From Homalodisca vitripennis (Eukaryota; Arthropoda; Insecta; Hemiptera; Cicadellidae): 64,000 nt of DNA. Location of the stretch: contig NW_025776785.1 in assembly GCF_021130785.1 (NCBI RefSeq), positions 61,422-125,421 on the forward strand, in the 5' to 3' direction. Numbering within the stretch: position 1 is the stretch's first letter; each line of letters begins with the position of its first letter. The notes beneath the pieces were generated by a model that saw nothing but the letters and a program-made list of their open reading frames with translations, ran no database searches and was not told the origin of the DNA. Of this stretch, positions 1 through 12,346 are shown one piece after another. Position numbers and translations under genes: made by a program.

Positions 1-2220
1 GCTCAGTTTATATCCCTCTGACAAAGTCTGTTATATTGATTAATACTATGCAAAAAATATATCAACCTCCCAAGGCAAAGAATTATGTAATCTCATCATT
101 GTATTCAAAGGTGATGAAAAATGTGCCATTGTACGAGAAAAATTAATGTGAAACAAATTTTGGGATCTATTATAAAATGATGGAGTGTAAAAATTAATTT
201 TTGACAAGCAAAATGAATCCATTACTTCACCTCTCAGCAATTTAAAAAGAAAAAGTAAATTCGCTAATTTTCTACGTTTTTGAAGACTTTTCATTTCAAA
301 AATGCTTAAGAGTTGATTATATGAAATATCGAAGGTAAATTGACCAGTTTCTTTAAAATATAAATATCGTAAAAACTTCTTTTGTACCTTTTCAATTAAA
401 TTAATGCGATTAACAAAATAAGGATTCCATACTATATTGGCAAATTCTAAATTTGATCGGACAAGTGATATATACAATGTTTTTAATGTTGAAATTGAAT
501 TAAAATTTGAAGACTGTCTAATAATAAATCCCAAATTTTTGTAGGCCTTATTTACAATAGATGAGATATGAGGATTGAAAGTTAAAGTAGGATCCAAAAT
601 TACGCCTAAATCCTTAAATTCAAATGCCCTTTCAAGATTAATACCATTTATGGCATAGTTATTCGAAATTGATATCTTTTTCCTTGTGAATGACATTACT
701 TTGCACTTACTAATATTAAAAAAGATCTTATATTTACTAGTCCAATCTACAATTGCATCCAAAATCCCCTGTAATGCGTTGGAATCCTGAGGGCTATTGA
801 CTACTTTATAAAGTTTAAGGTCATCTGCGTACAGTAAAATTTGTGAATTTTTTGTGCAGTTAACAATATCATTGATAAGCAAATTAAAAACTACTGGGCC
901 CAAGTTTGACCCCTGAGGAACCCCTGAAGTTACTAAATATTGACTAGAATTGTGCCCCATATAAGAAACATATTGTAACCTATTAGAAATAAATAAGAAG
1001 AAAAAAAATTTACCAACTTAGACGAGAAACCTAAATTATGCATTTTACTTAAAATTTAAATGTGATCTACTCTATCAAACGCCTTAGTTAAATCTGTAAA
1101 TATTACATCTACCTGAGAGTTATTATCCATTTGAAATAAGACATATTCCGTAAAATTTAACAAATTTGTAACAATTGATTTCTTAGCTTGAAACCCATGC
1201 TGCCTATCAGACATCAATGGTGTCATAAAATTTACAATTTTTTTACAAATAATAATCTCAAATATTTTTGCAGCAGTTGATAAAATTGCAACTGGGCGAT
1301 AACTCTGTACAAGCTTAGAATTTCCACCTTTAAAAATAGGGGTTACTCGAGTCAATTTAAACAAATCAGAAAACAACAATTAATTAAACAAATGTTAAAA
1401 ATTACACAAAGTGGTTTCACAAATATTTCACTACAACCCTTATAAATATATGATGGGATTTTATCTGGGCCAGCAGATCGTTTACAACTAAGGTATTTAA
1501 TAGCATCACTTACACCACCATCAAATATCTTATCAATAACTAAGGCTAGGGAGGATAGACAAGTTCCAGGGTCAGTGAACTTTCCAGTTAAAGAGGATGT
1601 AGTGAAAGTAGATTTAAAGTATGTAGCAAATGCTTCCGCTATGTTACTAACCCCTTTAATAATCTAACATCCATCTGACATATGATTATTAGCATTCTTA
1701 TGATTCCTTGAATTCTTTATAAAATCCCAGAATTTTCTCACATCTTTATTGATGCTACTTTCAACACTATTTAAATAAATATAATAATCCACTTTTATTC
1801 TACATTTAATATCTTTCCTTAATCTTTTGAACTCTCTTAAATCTATCTCATTAAAGTTTCGTGTTAACTTCCTTCTAATTCTTATTTTTAATTTAATAAT
1901 ATTTATTAGTTCATTACTATACCATACTGGATATCCACGTTTCACTTTGTTCCTCTTTAAACAACAGTTATCAAAAACGTGATAAATTGCTTTGTAAAAT
2001 AAGTCCACAGCCAAATTTAGGATCATTAATATTATACAAAAAGGACCAATCAATGTTCCTAAGACCATGATACAACTCTTCAAAATTTATTTTCTTAAAA
2101 TTATAACTACCAATGCTGCTGCTATTACTATTCCCTGACTTATTCCAACCATAATGCACCATTCTACCTTCCAAACATAAAGCAGGGTGGTTACTCACTA
2201 ATGGAGCGTTTTCGGACCTA
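1..2220 (-). mobile_element. Jockey/CR1-group non-LTR retrotransposon fragment, continues off the left edge
   Basis: The stretch reads on the minus strand as the region between endonuclease and reverse transcriptase (about 1664-2200), then reverse transcriptase fingers, palm and thumb (about 1660 down to 46). The apurinic-type endonuclease and any ORF1 are missing, so the copy is 5'-truncated near 2200. The 3' UTR would lie beyond base 1. Codon use is AT-rich like the surrounding DNA, unlike the GC-rich Jockey copies elsewhere in the window, which marks it as a different family. The motif set (GVPQGSNLGP, YADDL, a VDWT-K-N-SKC thumb, DLGV-LD, LVRSNLEFANIVW) fits the large Jockey/CR1 group. 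I cannot assign the clade more finely without a tree. Confidence 0.85.
46..2198 (-). pseudogene. Reverse transcriptase ORF2, broken by stops and frameshifts
   Basis: The encoded enzyme would copy element RNA into DNA by target-primed reverse transcription. Four segments on the minus strand can be joined by eye. 1664-2198 is the linker, with a P-V-W-Y-S-N-E-L motif, and needs one frame change. 1380-1660 carries SAGPDKIP, the entry motif of the RT domain. 1056-1379 has P-I-F-K-G-G, S-Y-R-P, Q-H-G-F and FTDLTKAFDRVDH, which is palm motif A with its catalytic Asp. 46-960 has GVPQGS and YADD, the two further catalytic Asp. Between motif A and GVPQGS there is an in-frame TAA and a one-base shift near 1000. 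A further shift separates SAGPDKIP from the P-I-F-K segment. The last 304-codon piece is fully open and all catalytic residues are present, so decay seems moderate. Confidence 0.8.
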
Positions 2221-3659
2221 CCTTTATAAAAAACTTTTTTCTTATTTTTAGCTCTACAATCACGTCTTAAAATATTTTACCATATTTCTGACTCACCCTG
2301 TATGTAAAACATATACACATTTATATGCTTGAAGTCATAACAAGGCAGAAAAAATTCATTTGAAAAGAATTATTTACACCTTCCGAAACATACTAAACGT
2401 ATAAAAAATCCTTTCTTATAACAACATCCTCTATCGATTTCAAGGACACCCGTGTCATGTGTTTATGGTACAGCGTCAGTTGGATCTAACCTCTACGCTA
2501 TTGGAAGTGTATTTTCATTACATTCATTATTTTTGTAATTATTTTGGAACAACTTCAAATTAATAAATTTACAGTTACAGTGACACTATTTTAGTAAAAA
2601 TGTTTATTGCTATAACAACTAGTTCTTTTAATTTTTCGTATGAGTATTCTGTTCATATATATTTGTAAAGGAACAGTTTATACTACATGAATATTCAACT
2701 CCTTCCCTCCAAATAATGTATAATTGCTGCAGTCGTAAAGCTTAGCCTGCAGTGGGATAATTTTATGAAGCTAAGGGGCCATCATTAAGATCTTACGGAC
2801 ATAAGTTTTACCGTATAATCTGGCGACCTTTTTCACTTTTTATTTGTATTTACCCTAACTTTAACTTTGATCTGCTTACTATTAACAGTATAGTTTTAAA
2901 TTAACTGTATTCAAGTGATTTTTTTAAGCTAATTAGTTTTATTCCAACGTCAAAAAATTCAGCGTCATGTTTATAGTGATGGAATTAAAAATAGATTATT
3001 ATTTAGAAATAGTTAGGCCTTAAGTTATACGGCCCGGAAAATCAAAGTACCGTGTTTCTCTAAAACATAGCAAAATCTCTGTATACACTTAGAAATATAT
3101 TCCTTTAATTCACCACTTTTTTATTACTTATAAAATTAGCAGGCTAATTCAAGAAGTATAACATTTAAGAAACATAGTCACACTTAAACAACAAATAATT
3201 AACTATAAAATTAAATCTCGTTCTTATGCGACTTCCACACGATGCGGTATATGTTTCACTCCATGCAGTTCGTCCAAATGTAATAAAAGTTTTACAGCAA
3301 TTAATGGCAGTAAATAATCGTTAAAGATATAAAAATCAATTTTATTAGTTTTACAAGTGCCTGTAGTTATATTTCTACTCAATTGAATAATTCTTTCTTA
3401 AAAGGAACATATATAGAAAGGCAGGACACATTATTTTTCAGTTTTCGATTCATGTTTTGTAATGTTTTTTTTATTTTTATATTAAATTATAGACCTATGT
3501 AACAGCCTAAGTATTAACACTATATATAATAAACGCTTGATTACTTATAAAACGTTTTAGTTACTGACAAGTGGAGAAAGTTTTTAACCACCTTTTACAT
3601 CTAAAGGGTGAAATTGTAATCACGTATTAAATCTCAAAGCAACTATTTATTCATGCAAT
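2221..3659. other. AT-rich intergenic DNA, nothing recognised
   Basis: No open frame of note, no RNA gene and no array landmark seen. It may hold old transposon debris. Confidence 0.5.
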
Positions 3660-4200
3660 TTTTACATTGAGCCGGGGCTCAGTTTGGACAATTTTGTGTC
3701 TTTTCTTTTTTCCCACCTCGGCCACTCTTGTCAGTCGGTGGGGGAGTCACTCCGTCAAGTATTGATTTTCTGCCTGGTTGGACTGACTGGTCGAGGTCAG
3801 GTGGTTGACCTTGACTAGACTACTGACCAGCTGTTCACCGGCACCGGCTACTGTTCGGAGACACGTTCGGCAGAAGCTACTGTGTTTCTGGCTGTTCTCT
3901 GCTCTTCCCGTTTCCCCATGGCTGGCTAACTCCTCTACTTTCGGCAGGGTCCCCGTGAGTGCCGTCAACGGAATGGTGCGTTGCCCAATGGTAACAACAC
4001 TGAAACAAACATTGAATGCCCGCGCCCTGCCAGCGCTTCTGTACCGGCATCCAACCGGAGTGTATGTGCTCCTATTCATTTCATCTGGAACAAGGTTGAA
4101 TCCAAAATGTTTTTTTACTTTTCTTATACTGAACTTGCGAGGATTGGGGTGTATGGAGCGCTGCCAGATATTATGTCTGGAGCAGGGCTAGTATGTAACT
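3660..4200. other. GC-rich island with open frames on both strands, unidentified
   Basis: About 540 bases of markedly higher GC than the flanks, with sharp edges. A 128-codon frame is open on the plus strand (3805-4191) and a 110-codon frame on the minus strand (3747-4079), but neither matches a family I recognise. High GC alone makes spurious frames likely. The GC matches that of the Jockey and R1 elements here, so a piece of a retroelement 5' region is one possibility, and a captured promoter or UTR is another. No terminal repeats or target duplications were found. Confidence 0.35.
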
Positions 4201-5104
4201 AGTAATTAACTAGTTAACTAGTATGTATTTAGTTCAGTGACATGATCTGAAGGGGGAGGATTTCATCTTTAATTCGGATTCGTGGAGGCAACTAAGCCCC
4301 CGCCTCCTTCGAAAATCGGCTTTAAGTATTTTTTTTTATTTTTCGGCTACAAACTTGAAACATAATTACTTTTTAAAAATAGTGGGCCTATAAATTCTAC
4401 AACCTTTTCCCCTCCCTCAGTTCATAAAAATTACCAGTTAAAATTTTCACTACTGCCGTACCTGATATATGTTATTTATAGACCAAATTTATATTTATTG
4501 TGTTATTATTATTATATTATTTATTTATTATGTTATTGTCATTATTGGAATTATATTTATTGTTGTTATTTAGTTTTTAAGTTACGCGGTGCACCGTGGT
4601 GCTGCAGTTAACCGTATTTTGTTTAAAAATGTTTGCCACCTTCTTTAATTATAAATCATGTTCTCGAAATCTTGTCTCTCTTTGTCTCTCTTCCCACTAG
4701 TGGCATGTGATTTTTTTATGGTTTGCTCCGAGTTTGGGAGGGGCGCGCTTCCGAGACCTCCTGTCTTTTTCGCTAACTCGGGACAACATACTCAAATACG
4801 TAAAAATATTGAGTAAATAGATTATCATCAGTATTATAATATAAAGTGTCAAAAAATATATTCAAATTCAAATTCTCAGAAATTTATTGATACTTTTATT
4901 CAGTTTGCATTCATAACGAATATCTAATCACGGATGGTCTTCTCAAGTACAAACCAAACTAAAGCTATCGCATATCCTGCACAAGTACTTTTATTACGTC
5001 ATAGCAGCGAAAATAATTATTTCTTAATGGTGAAAACCTCACTATTAGCCTAAAAGCGACAAATGAGTCCTAATCTTAGTTGAAATTGAACATTGTACAT
5101 TTAA
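4201..5104. other. AT-rich spacer
   Basis: No feature recognised. It leads into the first array unit. Confidence 0.4.
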
Positions 5105-5404
5105 AGTTCTGTGGAAGAGCGCTCTGGTGTAAACTCCCGTAACTAATTGAATGGGTTACAAATTATAGACCTTATATGTATTTAATAAGTTCCACTCCTT
5201 GTTTTAAAATGTTGAATGTATTACATTTAACTTGGTTTAGTTACACGTTCTTAATCGTTAGTGGTTTTCATGCACTAGTTTAACTTAATTGTGAATATAC
5301 AATATATTTGTAAAAAATGTCGTAAGGATTGCTGTGTGTGTGACATACATAAGAATATACTTCTCATGAAAAACTATAACATTTGTATCAATTATGCACA
5401 AACA

Positions 5405-5850
5405 CGTAAATTATGCACCAACTCCAACGGCAGAAGTCTCCACCGTCTCCTGGACAACCGACTCCACATCCAACTACTGAAACCTGAGGAGCCCACGCAC
5501 TACAATCACAATGGACGGCACATCCCGCACATATTGGACATCGGTCTAGATGGCTCGCTGGACGGACACATCGAGGTGTTTGCAGTGTCTGATCTCTCGT
5601 CAGACCACGTGCCAGTTGTCTTCGACCTCTCGGACGACGGAGCGCCATCATATCCTCCTACTCGTCCCACCAAGATCAACTGGCACCACTTTGCAAACCA
5701 CCTCGCTGACAGACATCGGCCACTACTAACTCCTGCCGAGTCACCGGACCAGCTAGACCGACAAGTACACGACTTGACTTCCATCCTCCAAGAAGCTATG
5801 ACGGCCTCGTCATCTCCTCTCTCCCGGACTGACATCACTCCACCTCTACC
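5405..5850 (+). pseudogene. Jockey endonuclease C-terminal part
   Basis: This is the end of the APE-type endonuclease that nicks target DNA to prime reverse transcription. The frame open from 5291 reads N-x-x-G-R-x-L, then H-I-L-D-I-G-L (the 'D-x-x-L/I' strand) and SDHVPVVF, the conserved SDH catalytic site near the domain end. A region like the linker after the endonuclease follows (LDRQVHDLTSILQEAM). The first half of the domain, with the metal-binding N and E residues, is missing. The frame runs past the deletion junction at about 5850 and stops at 5914, out of frame with the RT. Confidence 0.8.
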
Positions 5851-6978
5851 CGATCTCCCTCCTGCCTGTGCTCTCCAAGATTCTGGAGAAGATCGTCTTG
5901 GCGAGATTCCCTGAGGAGTTCTTCACGTCGATCAGGACAGAAAAATTCGGCTTCCGCACCGGCCACTCCACCACCCTTCAGCTTCGCAGAGTCCTGAACA
6001 ACATCACCGGAGCTGTAGGAAGGAAGCACCACTCCACATCGGTCCTGATAGACGTAAGCAAAGCCTTCGACAAGGTGTGGCACGAGGGACTGCTCTTCAA
6101 GCTGTCATCGTCTCCATTGCCTGGCAGGATTTTCCGGCTGCTCCGCAGCTATCTCCACCTCCGGACCTTCTCCGTCAGCGTTGCCCGATCCACCTCCACG
6201 ACCCGCCCAGTGACATCTGGTGTGGCACAGGGATCAGTCCTCGGCCCGATCCTGTACCTGTGGTAAACAAACGACTTTCCGGTCGCTCCGAGAGTGCAGC
6301 TCTCCCTCTACGCGGACGATGCGCTCCTCACGGCCACTTATGCCAACCTGAGGATGGCTGGGTTCTACATCCAGCGGAAGCTGCACCTACTGGAGCCCAG
6401 GTTGACCAAGTGGAGGATCAAGGTCAACGTTGACAAATTTGAAGCCATAAACTTCAAAAGCACAAGGAGACAAGCGGACGGCCGTCACCTGTCACTCAAC
6501 GGCGACGACATACCGTAGAAGACTTCAGTCAAGTACCTGGGGGTACTCCTGGACTCCAAGCTGACCTTCACACCCCACGTAAAGAGGATCTGTGGCCAAG
6601 CGAGGAAGGGCTTCGGCAGCATCGGCCTCCTGCTCAACTCCACGAAGCTACCGACCAGGACTAAGGTCCTGTTCTACACGGCTCTGATACGACCAGTGCT
6701 CACATATGCGGCCCCAGCATGGTACCGCCTTACCTGCAAGACCGCAAGGAGGCAGTTGCTCGCTTTCCAGAGCGTGTGTCTCCGGCGGGCCACTGGGTCG
6801 CCCTGGTTCGTGAGGAACACCGAGTCAGGGCTTCGTCCAACGTCCCTACCATCAGGAGCTTCGTAGAAGGCCTGACATCGAGCCTTGAGGAAGCTGCAGA
6901 GTCCTCACCGTGGGATCACATCCGTGAGCTTCGCGCCCAGGAGGTCCCCCAACTGCGTCTTCCCATGGATGACTGATG
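5846..6978 (+). pseudogene. Jockey reverse transcriptase, 5'-deleted, with two stops and a frameshift
   Basis: The RT reading frame (5868-6266, then on) starts at LPVLSKILEKI, so the fingers part before it is gone. It keeps GFRTGHST, LIDVSKAFDKVWH with the motif A Asp, and GVAQGSVLGP, where canonical GVPQGS has P changed to A. It meets a TAA in YLW-Y-TNDF (6264-6266). The same frame resumes with LYADDALL and the thumb (WRIKVNVDK). A TAG replaces the Trp after DDIP (near 6518), and the frame continues through KYLGVLLDSKLTF to a one-base deletion near 6822, after which the last part (6719-6976) reads in another frame. All lesions are clear against copy C, which is intact at each of these sites. 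Confidence 0.8.
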
Positions 6979-7560
6979 ACATCGACTACAACTTCGACTG
7001 CACCACGACACTTCACCCCACTGACAGGTAGCGAAAGCTACTAGGGCTCGAGACACAAGGCAAAAGCCTAACCGGCAGAGGCCTTGAAAGATGTGGGGGA
7101 TCCACCCCCCCCCCAGTCACAGCGACTTGGAACTTGGAACATTTGGGCAGTGTATGTAACATAAATGTAAACTGATTCTTTCTATGCACTTAGAGTATTG
7201 AAAGGAGTTAAAATCATAAATCTGATGTCCTTTTTTTAGCTAACAAAATATACGAAAGTTATTTGTTGATTAAGATAATCTTTATTATTATTAAACTCCT
7301 GTTAATTTTAAACGCGTTATAACTAAATAGAAATTGTTTCACTGTTTTTTTTTCCTGCGATCCTTAACACGAAAAACTAGGGGTTTAAACTACTTTGGGT
7401 AAGAAGAATAGAGAAAAAAACTTTGAATTGTAATTTATTAAAGTAACTCATCCAAAAGTCCGTGTCTTGATCCTGGACTTCGCCAATTTACTACTGGTGT
7501 AACGACTTTGAACTTTAAATTGAACTAAGAGTAGAGTCCTGGTCCTTATAAATTTTTTTT

Positions 7561-8543
7561 AGATAATGCAATTGTTTCTGGATTTTCTTCTCCAAACTAA
7601 CATAGTATAAGTTCAACGACTTTTGCAAATTAACGCTCTAGAATGTACTGAAAAAAATTTAATATTTGTTATGTTTTGTTTATATGGAAATTAAAAGAAT
7701 TAGTAATATGTATACTGTTGTTTATATTTCACCTATTTCTCTTCATTTTGGTTTTCACCTCCACCTTGCTTGTGTATATTACCACACTAACAGTAATTCG
7801 ATTGTTATCTGACCCATACCAATACATACTATAGACAAAAACAAGTTGTGTTACTTGTCTTACAATATCATGTATATGATAAACTATTATTGTTTAAATA
7901 CAATATCCAGGGACACTATTATAGATTTCTTGTTATTGCTAATTAGTATATCTGCTACTAAAATATCTCAATTTTGTTCAATGGACTTTGACTATATCTG
8001 CACATGACGTAAAGGCTTTCATTAAATACATTATCTATTTTTATTAAGAAACCACTTATATTAAGACAAAGTTATGAGATATTTTTAATACACAGTCCTT
8101 AGCTAGTCTTGATTCTCAGATGCATTAATAAAAGTTTAATGATATTTCCAAAATGATGAAATATTTACATATTTAACGTAGCATTTTGGAGTTATAACAA
8201 ATTAGTAGCTCTAATTTTGAATGAATGAATGTGCGATTTACCTTTACAGGCGAAGTTAAAAGATTAAGTCCTCTCTCACATCTAATTCGGGAACATAATA
8301 TGTAAATACAAAATTATATCTATATTCTGTCAGTACTCTATACTTATATTTAATACAATAAACTATTTAATGTTCATACCTTTCGACTACAAGTTGCTTT
8401 AATCACAATATTTCATGAGAATTTTCTCGTTTCAGATTTCAATCACTGACGCATGGTGTGGTATATGTGTGTGTAATTGTAAAATGATACATACAGTAAG
8501 ATTATTTTCCGATGGTTTTCCTTGCAGCGATGAAACTGAACAA
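7561..8543. other. Spacer with array-related sequence
   Basis: The stretch near 7990-8060 (cacatgacgtaaaggctt onward) resembles 52275-52345 in the A3-B2 spacer. 7905-7960 resembles one unit of the 130-bp minisatellite at 18956-19735 (shared 'caatatccagggacact'). No gene is seen. Confidence 0.4.
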
Positions 8544-10522
8544 TAGTGCAGTCATTGAAGCGAAAAATACGGTCTTGGCTCCGAATTTTTTTACTGTCAA
8601 CCGATTTGCATGAAATTTTGGAATTAGGCTCATCTTACCCTTAACTTCAAAATTGAAAATTATCTGAACTCCGCCATTATTTTTAAGGGGTGTAAACAAC
8701 CCCTTAATGGAAAAACTGACATTGAGCAATTTTATCGCTAGAAAACATGTCTAATAGTAAGTGGTGAAATTGTAAAGTGTTTTCTAAAACAAAATACCTC
8801 ATATTAAAATCATTTTCAACCCCTTGAAAATCTTAAAAGCCTTGCAAACAACCCCTAAATTGAAAAAATCACACAAAAAAATAACTTGGTATGACATAAA
8901 ATGATGTAAGTATAGAGTAAGTAATATTTTTATATTCTCTATAATAATTATAAAATTGTTAACCCCCTTTCAACCCTTGAAAACTACCCCTCTATAAAAA
9001 ATTAAAAAAATATATTTTTTTTTAAATGAAAAGGATTTAAATATTATTCCACACTCTCAAAAATAATTATTATATTCTTAACCTTTTCTACTCTCAAAAC
9101 TACCCCTAAATTAAAACAGTAAATATTTAGAGTAAAAATTGCCATTTATTGAATAAAATATTGACAAATTATATAAAATTCACTCAAATGTGGTATATAT
9201 ACATATAAGAACGTTGGTATGTATTCATGCCTACGTTTCTAAAATATATGAGCCATATTATGTATATATATACACATTAAAATAGTTTTGGGTCTCTATT
9301 ATAGTGCGTACTTTCACATTGTTCCAAATATTCACACCCTAAATTTTCAGTTACTAAGTAGAAAAAAAATATGATAAGTTTTTGGACTATAACTCCTACA
9401 TTTTTCATGCTATCACAATTTATAAAAAACCATTGTAAAGGTAATTAAGAGAGCTACAACATTGCAATATGTAGTAAAAAACCTTTTTCTCTAAAACGGT
9501 GAAGGGTTAAAGGGCTTAATAGAGGCTGTGATTGCGCTGCCACGCGCTCTTTAAACAATCATATCTCCGTCAATTTTCTGTTTGACAGAAAAAACAACAA
9601 AAAAAACCAAATTGTTTGGCAGAAAAATACCTAAATTTTTCATCCTTACACTTTTATACGTATCTGTCGTCATTTTTGAGATATTATGAATAAAGGTGTT
9701 TTTTTTTTAATTGGAAATTTCTTTAAATTGTGTCTTTTTTGAAAAATATTTGTCCTGAAGCAACCAAACTGATACAAACTATCAAACTATTCATAATAAA
9801 GTTAATTCTAGGCGGAATACGATTAATTTTAATTATAATGGAACCATTTCTCTTATGAAACCCCATTGATTTAAAAGATAAAACATTAGATTCTCCTCTT
9901 ATTTGCAATACAGCTCACTTATTTTACGTGCAAAAGACTTTTGATAGTGGTCATTGTAAAGCTTATTTCAAGCACTACAAAACACTTTTTTATTAGAATG
10001 CCTAAAATGCATCTGCTCGCCGCTAGATGGAATTGACCACATCGATTAAATTTCAGACAAAATAAAAAACGGCTTTGATCTTTAATATCTAGCTTAATAT
10101 TGCACTTAGAATTTATAAAAAAACAAAATTGCTTACTTATTTATCTGCTACAATTTTGTTGTTTATAAAATTTGTGATATAAAACGTATATTTTGTGGAG
10201 ATATTTGCAAAAACCCGATGAAAAACGTGAAAAGATTGCGAAGATTCAATTGCCAATAACTTGAAAAGTATTTGGATTTTTCGAAAAACTTTATAGATTA
10301 TTATTTGCTTAAAAGTTAGCCTGCTATTGATATCCGAGGTTATTTTGAAAAATAAAAAAATTCACCCCCGAGAAGGGGTGGCAACCACCCCTAGGGTGGT
10401 TGCGGAGTTCAAATAATTTTCAATTTTGAATTTAAGGGTAAGATGAACCTAATTCCAAAATTTTATGCAATTCGGTTCACAGTAAAAAAATTCGGAGAAA
10501 TAATGCTTCATTGAATGCACTA
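8544..10522. mobile_element. Fold-back DNA element with long inverted repeats
   Basis: Bases 8544-8674 match the reverse complement of 10402-10522 over about 120 bases, with shared strings such as 'aattttggaattagg' and 'caaaattgaaaatta'. Both ends start 'tagtgca' and are flanked by CAA, a possible 3-bp target duplication. The interior has no transposase and contains degenerate copies of a 'caaccccttgaaaa' motif (about 8690-9110). A near-perfect palindrome (10378-10403, 'ccacccctagggtgg' core) sits just inside the right repeat. The matching spacer between A3 and B2 lacks the element. This is best described as a non-autonomous fold-back or MITE-like element; the superfamily is unknown. Confidence 0.7.
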
Positions 10523-11349
10523 CAATTCGCACTGGGCAAACTGCTTTAACCGAATTAGTTCCTTTTAGTTTCTTTCCGTATGTTTTGTACGTCTATCTGT
10601 CTGTATATCTATCCGTTTAACTGTAACTATAATTATATGTCTCTCTGTTCATGCCTTAAAAACGAAGTGACGTACAGACAAGCTTTGCATTCAGCTTCAC
10701 TATTATGTATAAAAAAAGAAAACATAATAACACTCACTTATAGAGCTGATCGCTTCACGGTCTACGATTTTAGACTTTGGAACTGAGCTAGAGATACCAT
10801 ACATTCAAAACCTGTGTGTGAACGCAGTTATTGTCAGTGTAATCGACCTTGTATTTTTATTCTCCTCTTTATTCTGTATGGTAAGATCATCACACCGGCA
10901 GTTGCCAATGGGAATAGGCGTAATAAGCCTTAAGTGAATGAACCTGTTTTGTAATGACAAATTTTCAATACATAGCTTTTGTTATAACAATATAAAGATC
11001 CAGAGTTCAACATGTTGGCTACCAGAAGCTAAGAGCTCAGGGTGTTAGAAACTAAAGTTAGAAAGTAGAAAGTTTTACATTTGTCCTGTTTAATGTCAAA
11101 CTGCAGTCCATTAAATGCCTTTTTTAAAGTTTAATAGAGGATTATAAACTATAAAATTAGTTTTTTGTTTGACAATTTACTTTAAATTTACAGTGGCAGT
11201 TAAAAAATTTGATTACTACATTTAGTGAAGGTTATCGGCATCTTGTAAGACTTGTTATAATGTAGATAATTACTATACAAATACGTCACTAGTTTAGTTA
11301 TAAACACGGTAGACTCAGATTGAAATTTTTATTCATAACTAACAACCCG
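10523..11349. other. AT-rich spacer, no gene recognised
   Basis: 11250-11350 resembles 60870-60970 upstream of unit B3, and more weakly the B2 upstream region. No open frame worth calling. Confidence 0.4.
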
Positions 11350-11401
11350 TTATTATTAAGAAAATAATCTTACAACTCAAACTCGGACCCTTTACGTGAT
11401 A

Positions 11402-11413
11402 TAGCTGAGTTGG
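11402..11413 (+). other. tRNA A-box-like motif in the N block
   Basis: The 12 bases fit the Pol III A-box consensus (TRGCNNAGYNGG) at every position, and a 'ccttccaa' anticodon-loop-like stretch follows. No B box lies downstream on this strand. A weak B-box-like GAGTTTGAG lies on the opposite strand (about 11380-11392). It could be a decayed SINE head or tRNA fragment. Confidence 0.4.
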
Positions 11414-11910
11414 TAAATACATACCTTCCAAGACAGTAGAAGATGTCTGCTAGGCACATTCTAGTAATCTTTCTTCAGCAGGTGTCCACTAGATGTGAAA
11501 CTATACTTCTTGTAGTACTGTCCTGAAAAGAAAATTATTAAATTATTAAAGTTTAAAAATATTAAATTTATGAAAGCCATAATACAGTCCGGTAAGATAT
11601 TGATAGTTCAACTCTATTACAAAAAAAGGCTCTGGTGTTCGATTCTGTAACTAATTCATAAAAGTAAAAGTTACAGAATTTTTTTTCTTTTAAAAACTAC
11701 CATATACTATTTTTAAATTCTTAGTTGAAACAATTAATCATGATTTAATCGGGCTCTGAATGTATTGTCCAGCTAGCATACACTAATTTAGTTTAACATT
11801 CAATATTTATTCATGAAAATACGTCAGAAAGAAGGCTGTTTGACACAAGTAGGAATATGCTTCTCCTATACAATTTTGTAATTATAATTAGCTATGTAAA
11901 ACAGGTTCAA

Positions 11911-12346
11911 TTCCACACCTCCACGACCCGCCCAGTGACATCTGGTGTGCCACAGGGATCTGTCCTCGGCCCGATCTTGTACCTGTGGTACACAAACGAC
12001 TTTCCGGTCGCTCCGAGATTGCAGCTCTCCCTGTACGTGGACGATGCGCTCCTCACGGCTACTTCTGCCAACCTGAGGATGGCTGGGTTCTACGTCCAGC
12101 GGGATCACCGTGGGATCACATCCGTGAGCTTCGCGCCCAGGAGGTCCCCCAACTGCGTCTTCCCATGGATGACTGATGACATCGACTACAACTTCGACTG
12201 CACCACGACACTTCACCCCACTGACAGGTAGCGAAAGCTACTAGGGCTTTGAACCTCGAGACACAAGGCAAAAGCCTAACCGGCAGAGGCCTTGAAAGAT
12301 GTGGGGGATCCATCCCCCCACAGTCACAGCAACATGGACTTGGACT
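11911..12346 (+). mobile_element. Jockey-clade copy B, 5'-truncated with an internal RT deletion
   Basis: It starts at SGVPQGSVLGP within the RT and keeps LYVDDAL, where the canonical YADD has become YVDD. It then jumps from about 12102 directly to the end of ORF2 (a H-I-R-E-L-R-A-Q-E frame and L-P-M-D-D stop), skipping about 820 bases present in copy C. It ends at the shared 3' hairpin (12302-12318) and a 'tggacttggact' doublet instead of poly(A). The open frame 11857-12231 fuses host and element sequence and is not a gene. Confidence 0.85.

Larger units (their letters stand above)
5405..7140 (+). mobile_element. Jockey-clade retrotransposon copy A: endonuclease end joined to RT by an internal deletion
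   Basis: This is a second copy of the GC-rich family best preserved at 37407-40772. It starts inside the endonuclease domain (5405), runs to about 5850, then jumps to the RT middle and continues to the shared 3' end near 7140. The 3' end has the same G5-loop-C tract (about 7093-7116) and 'gtcacagcgacttgg' as the other copies, followed by a short 'cttggaa' doublet instead of poly(A). It lies within array unit A1. No clear target duplication was found, partly because the 5' end is truncated. Confidence 0.85.
5105..7560 (-). repeat. Array unit A1, split by a Jockey copy
   Basis: The P block lies at about 5108-5180, Q at about 7165-7225 and an S-like block at about 7440-7485. Jockey copy A sits between P and Q. 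The 7150-7330 stretch closely resembles 51640-51800 of unit A3, including a shared 'aaacgcgttata' stretch. No open frame is kept. Homology rests on landmark order and long shared strings, not on a computed alignment. Confidence 0.55.

Noticed and set aside
11857..12231. 124-codon plus-strand frame as a gene
   Set aside because: A fusion of host sequence with a truncated, internally deleted Jockey RT.
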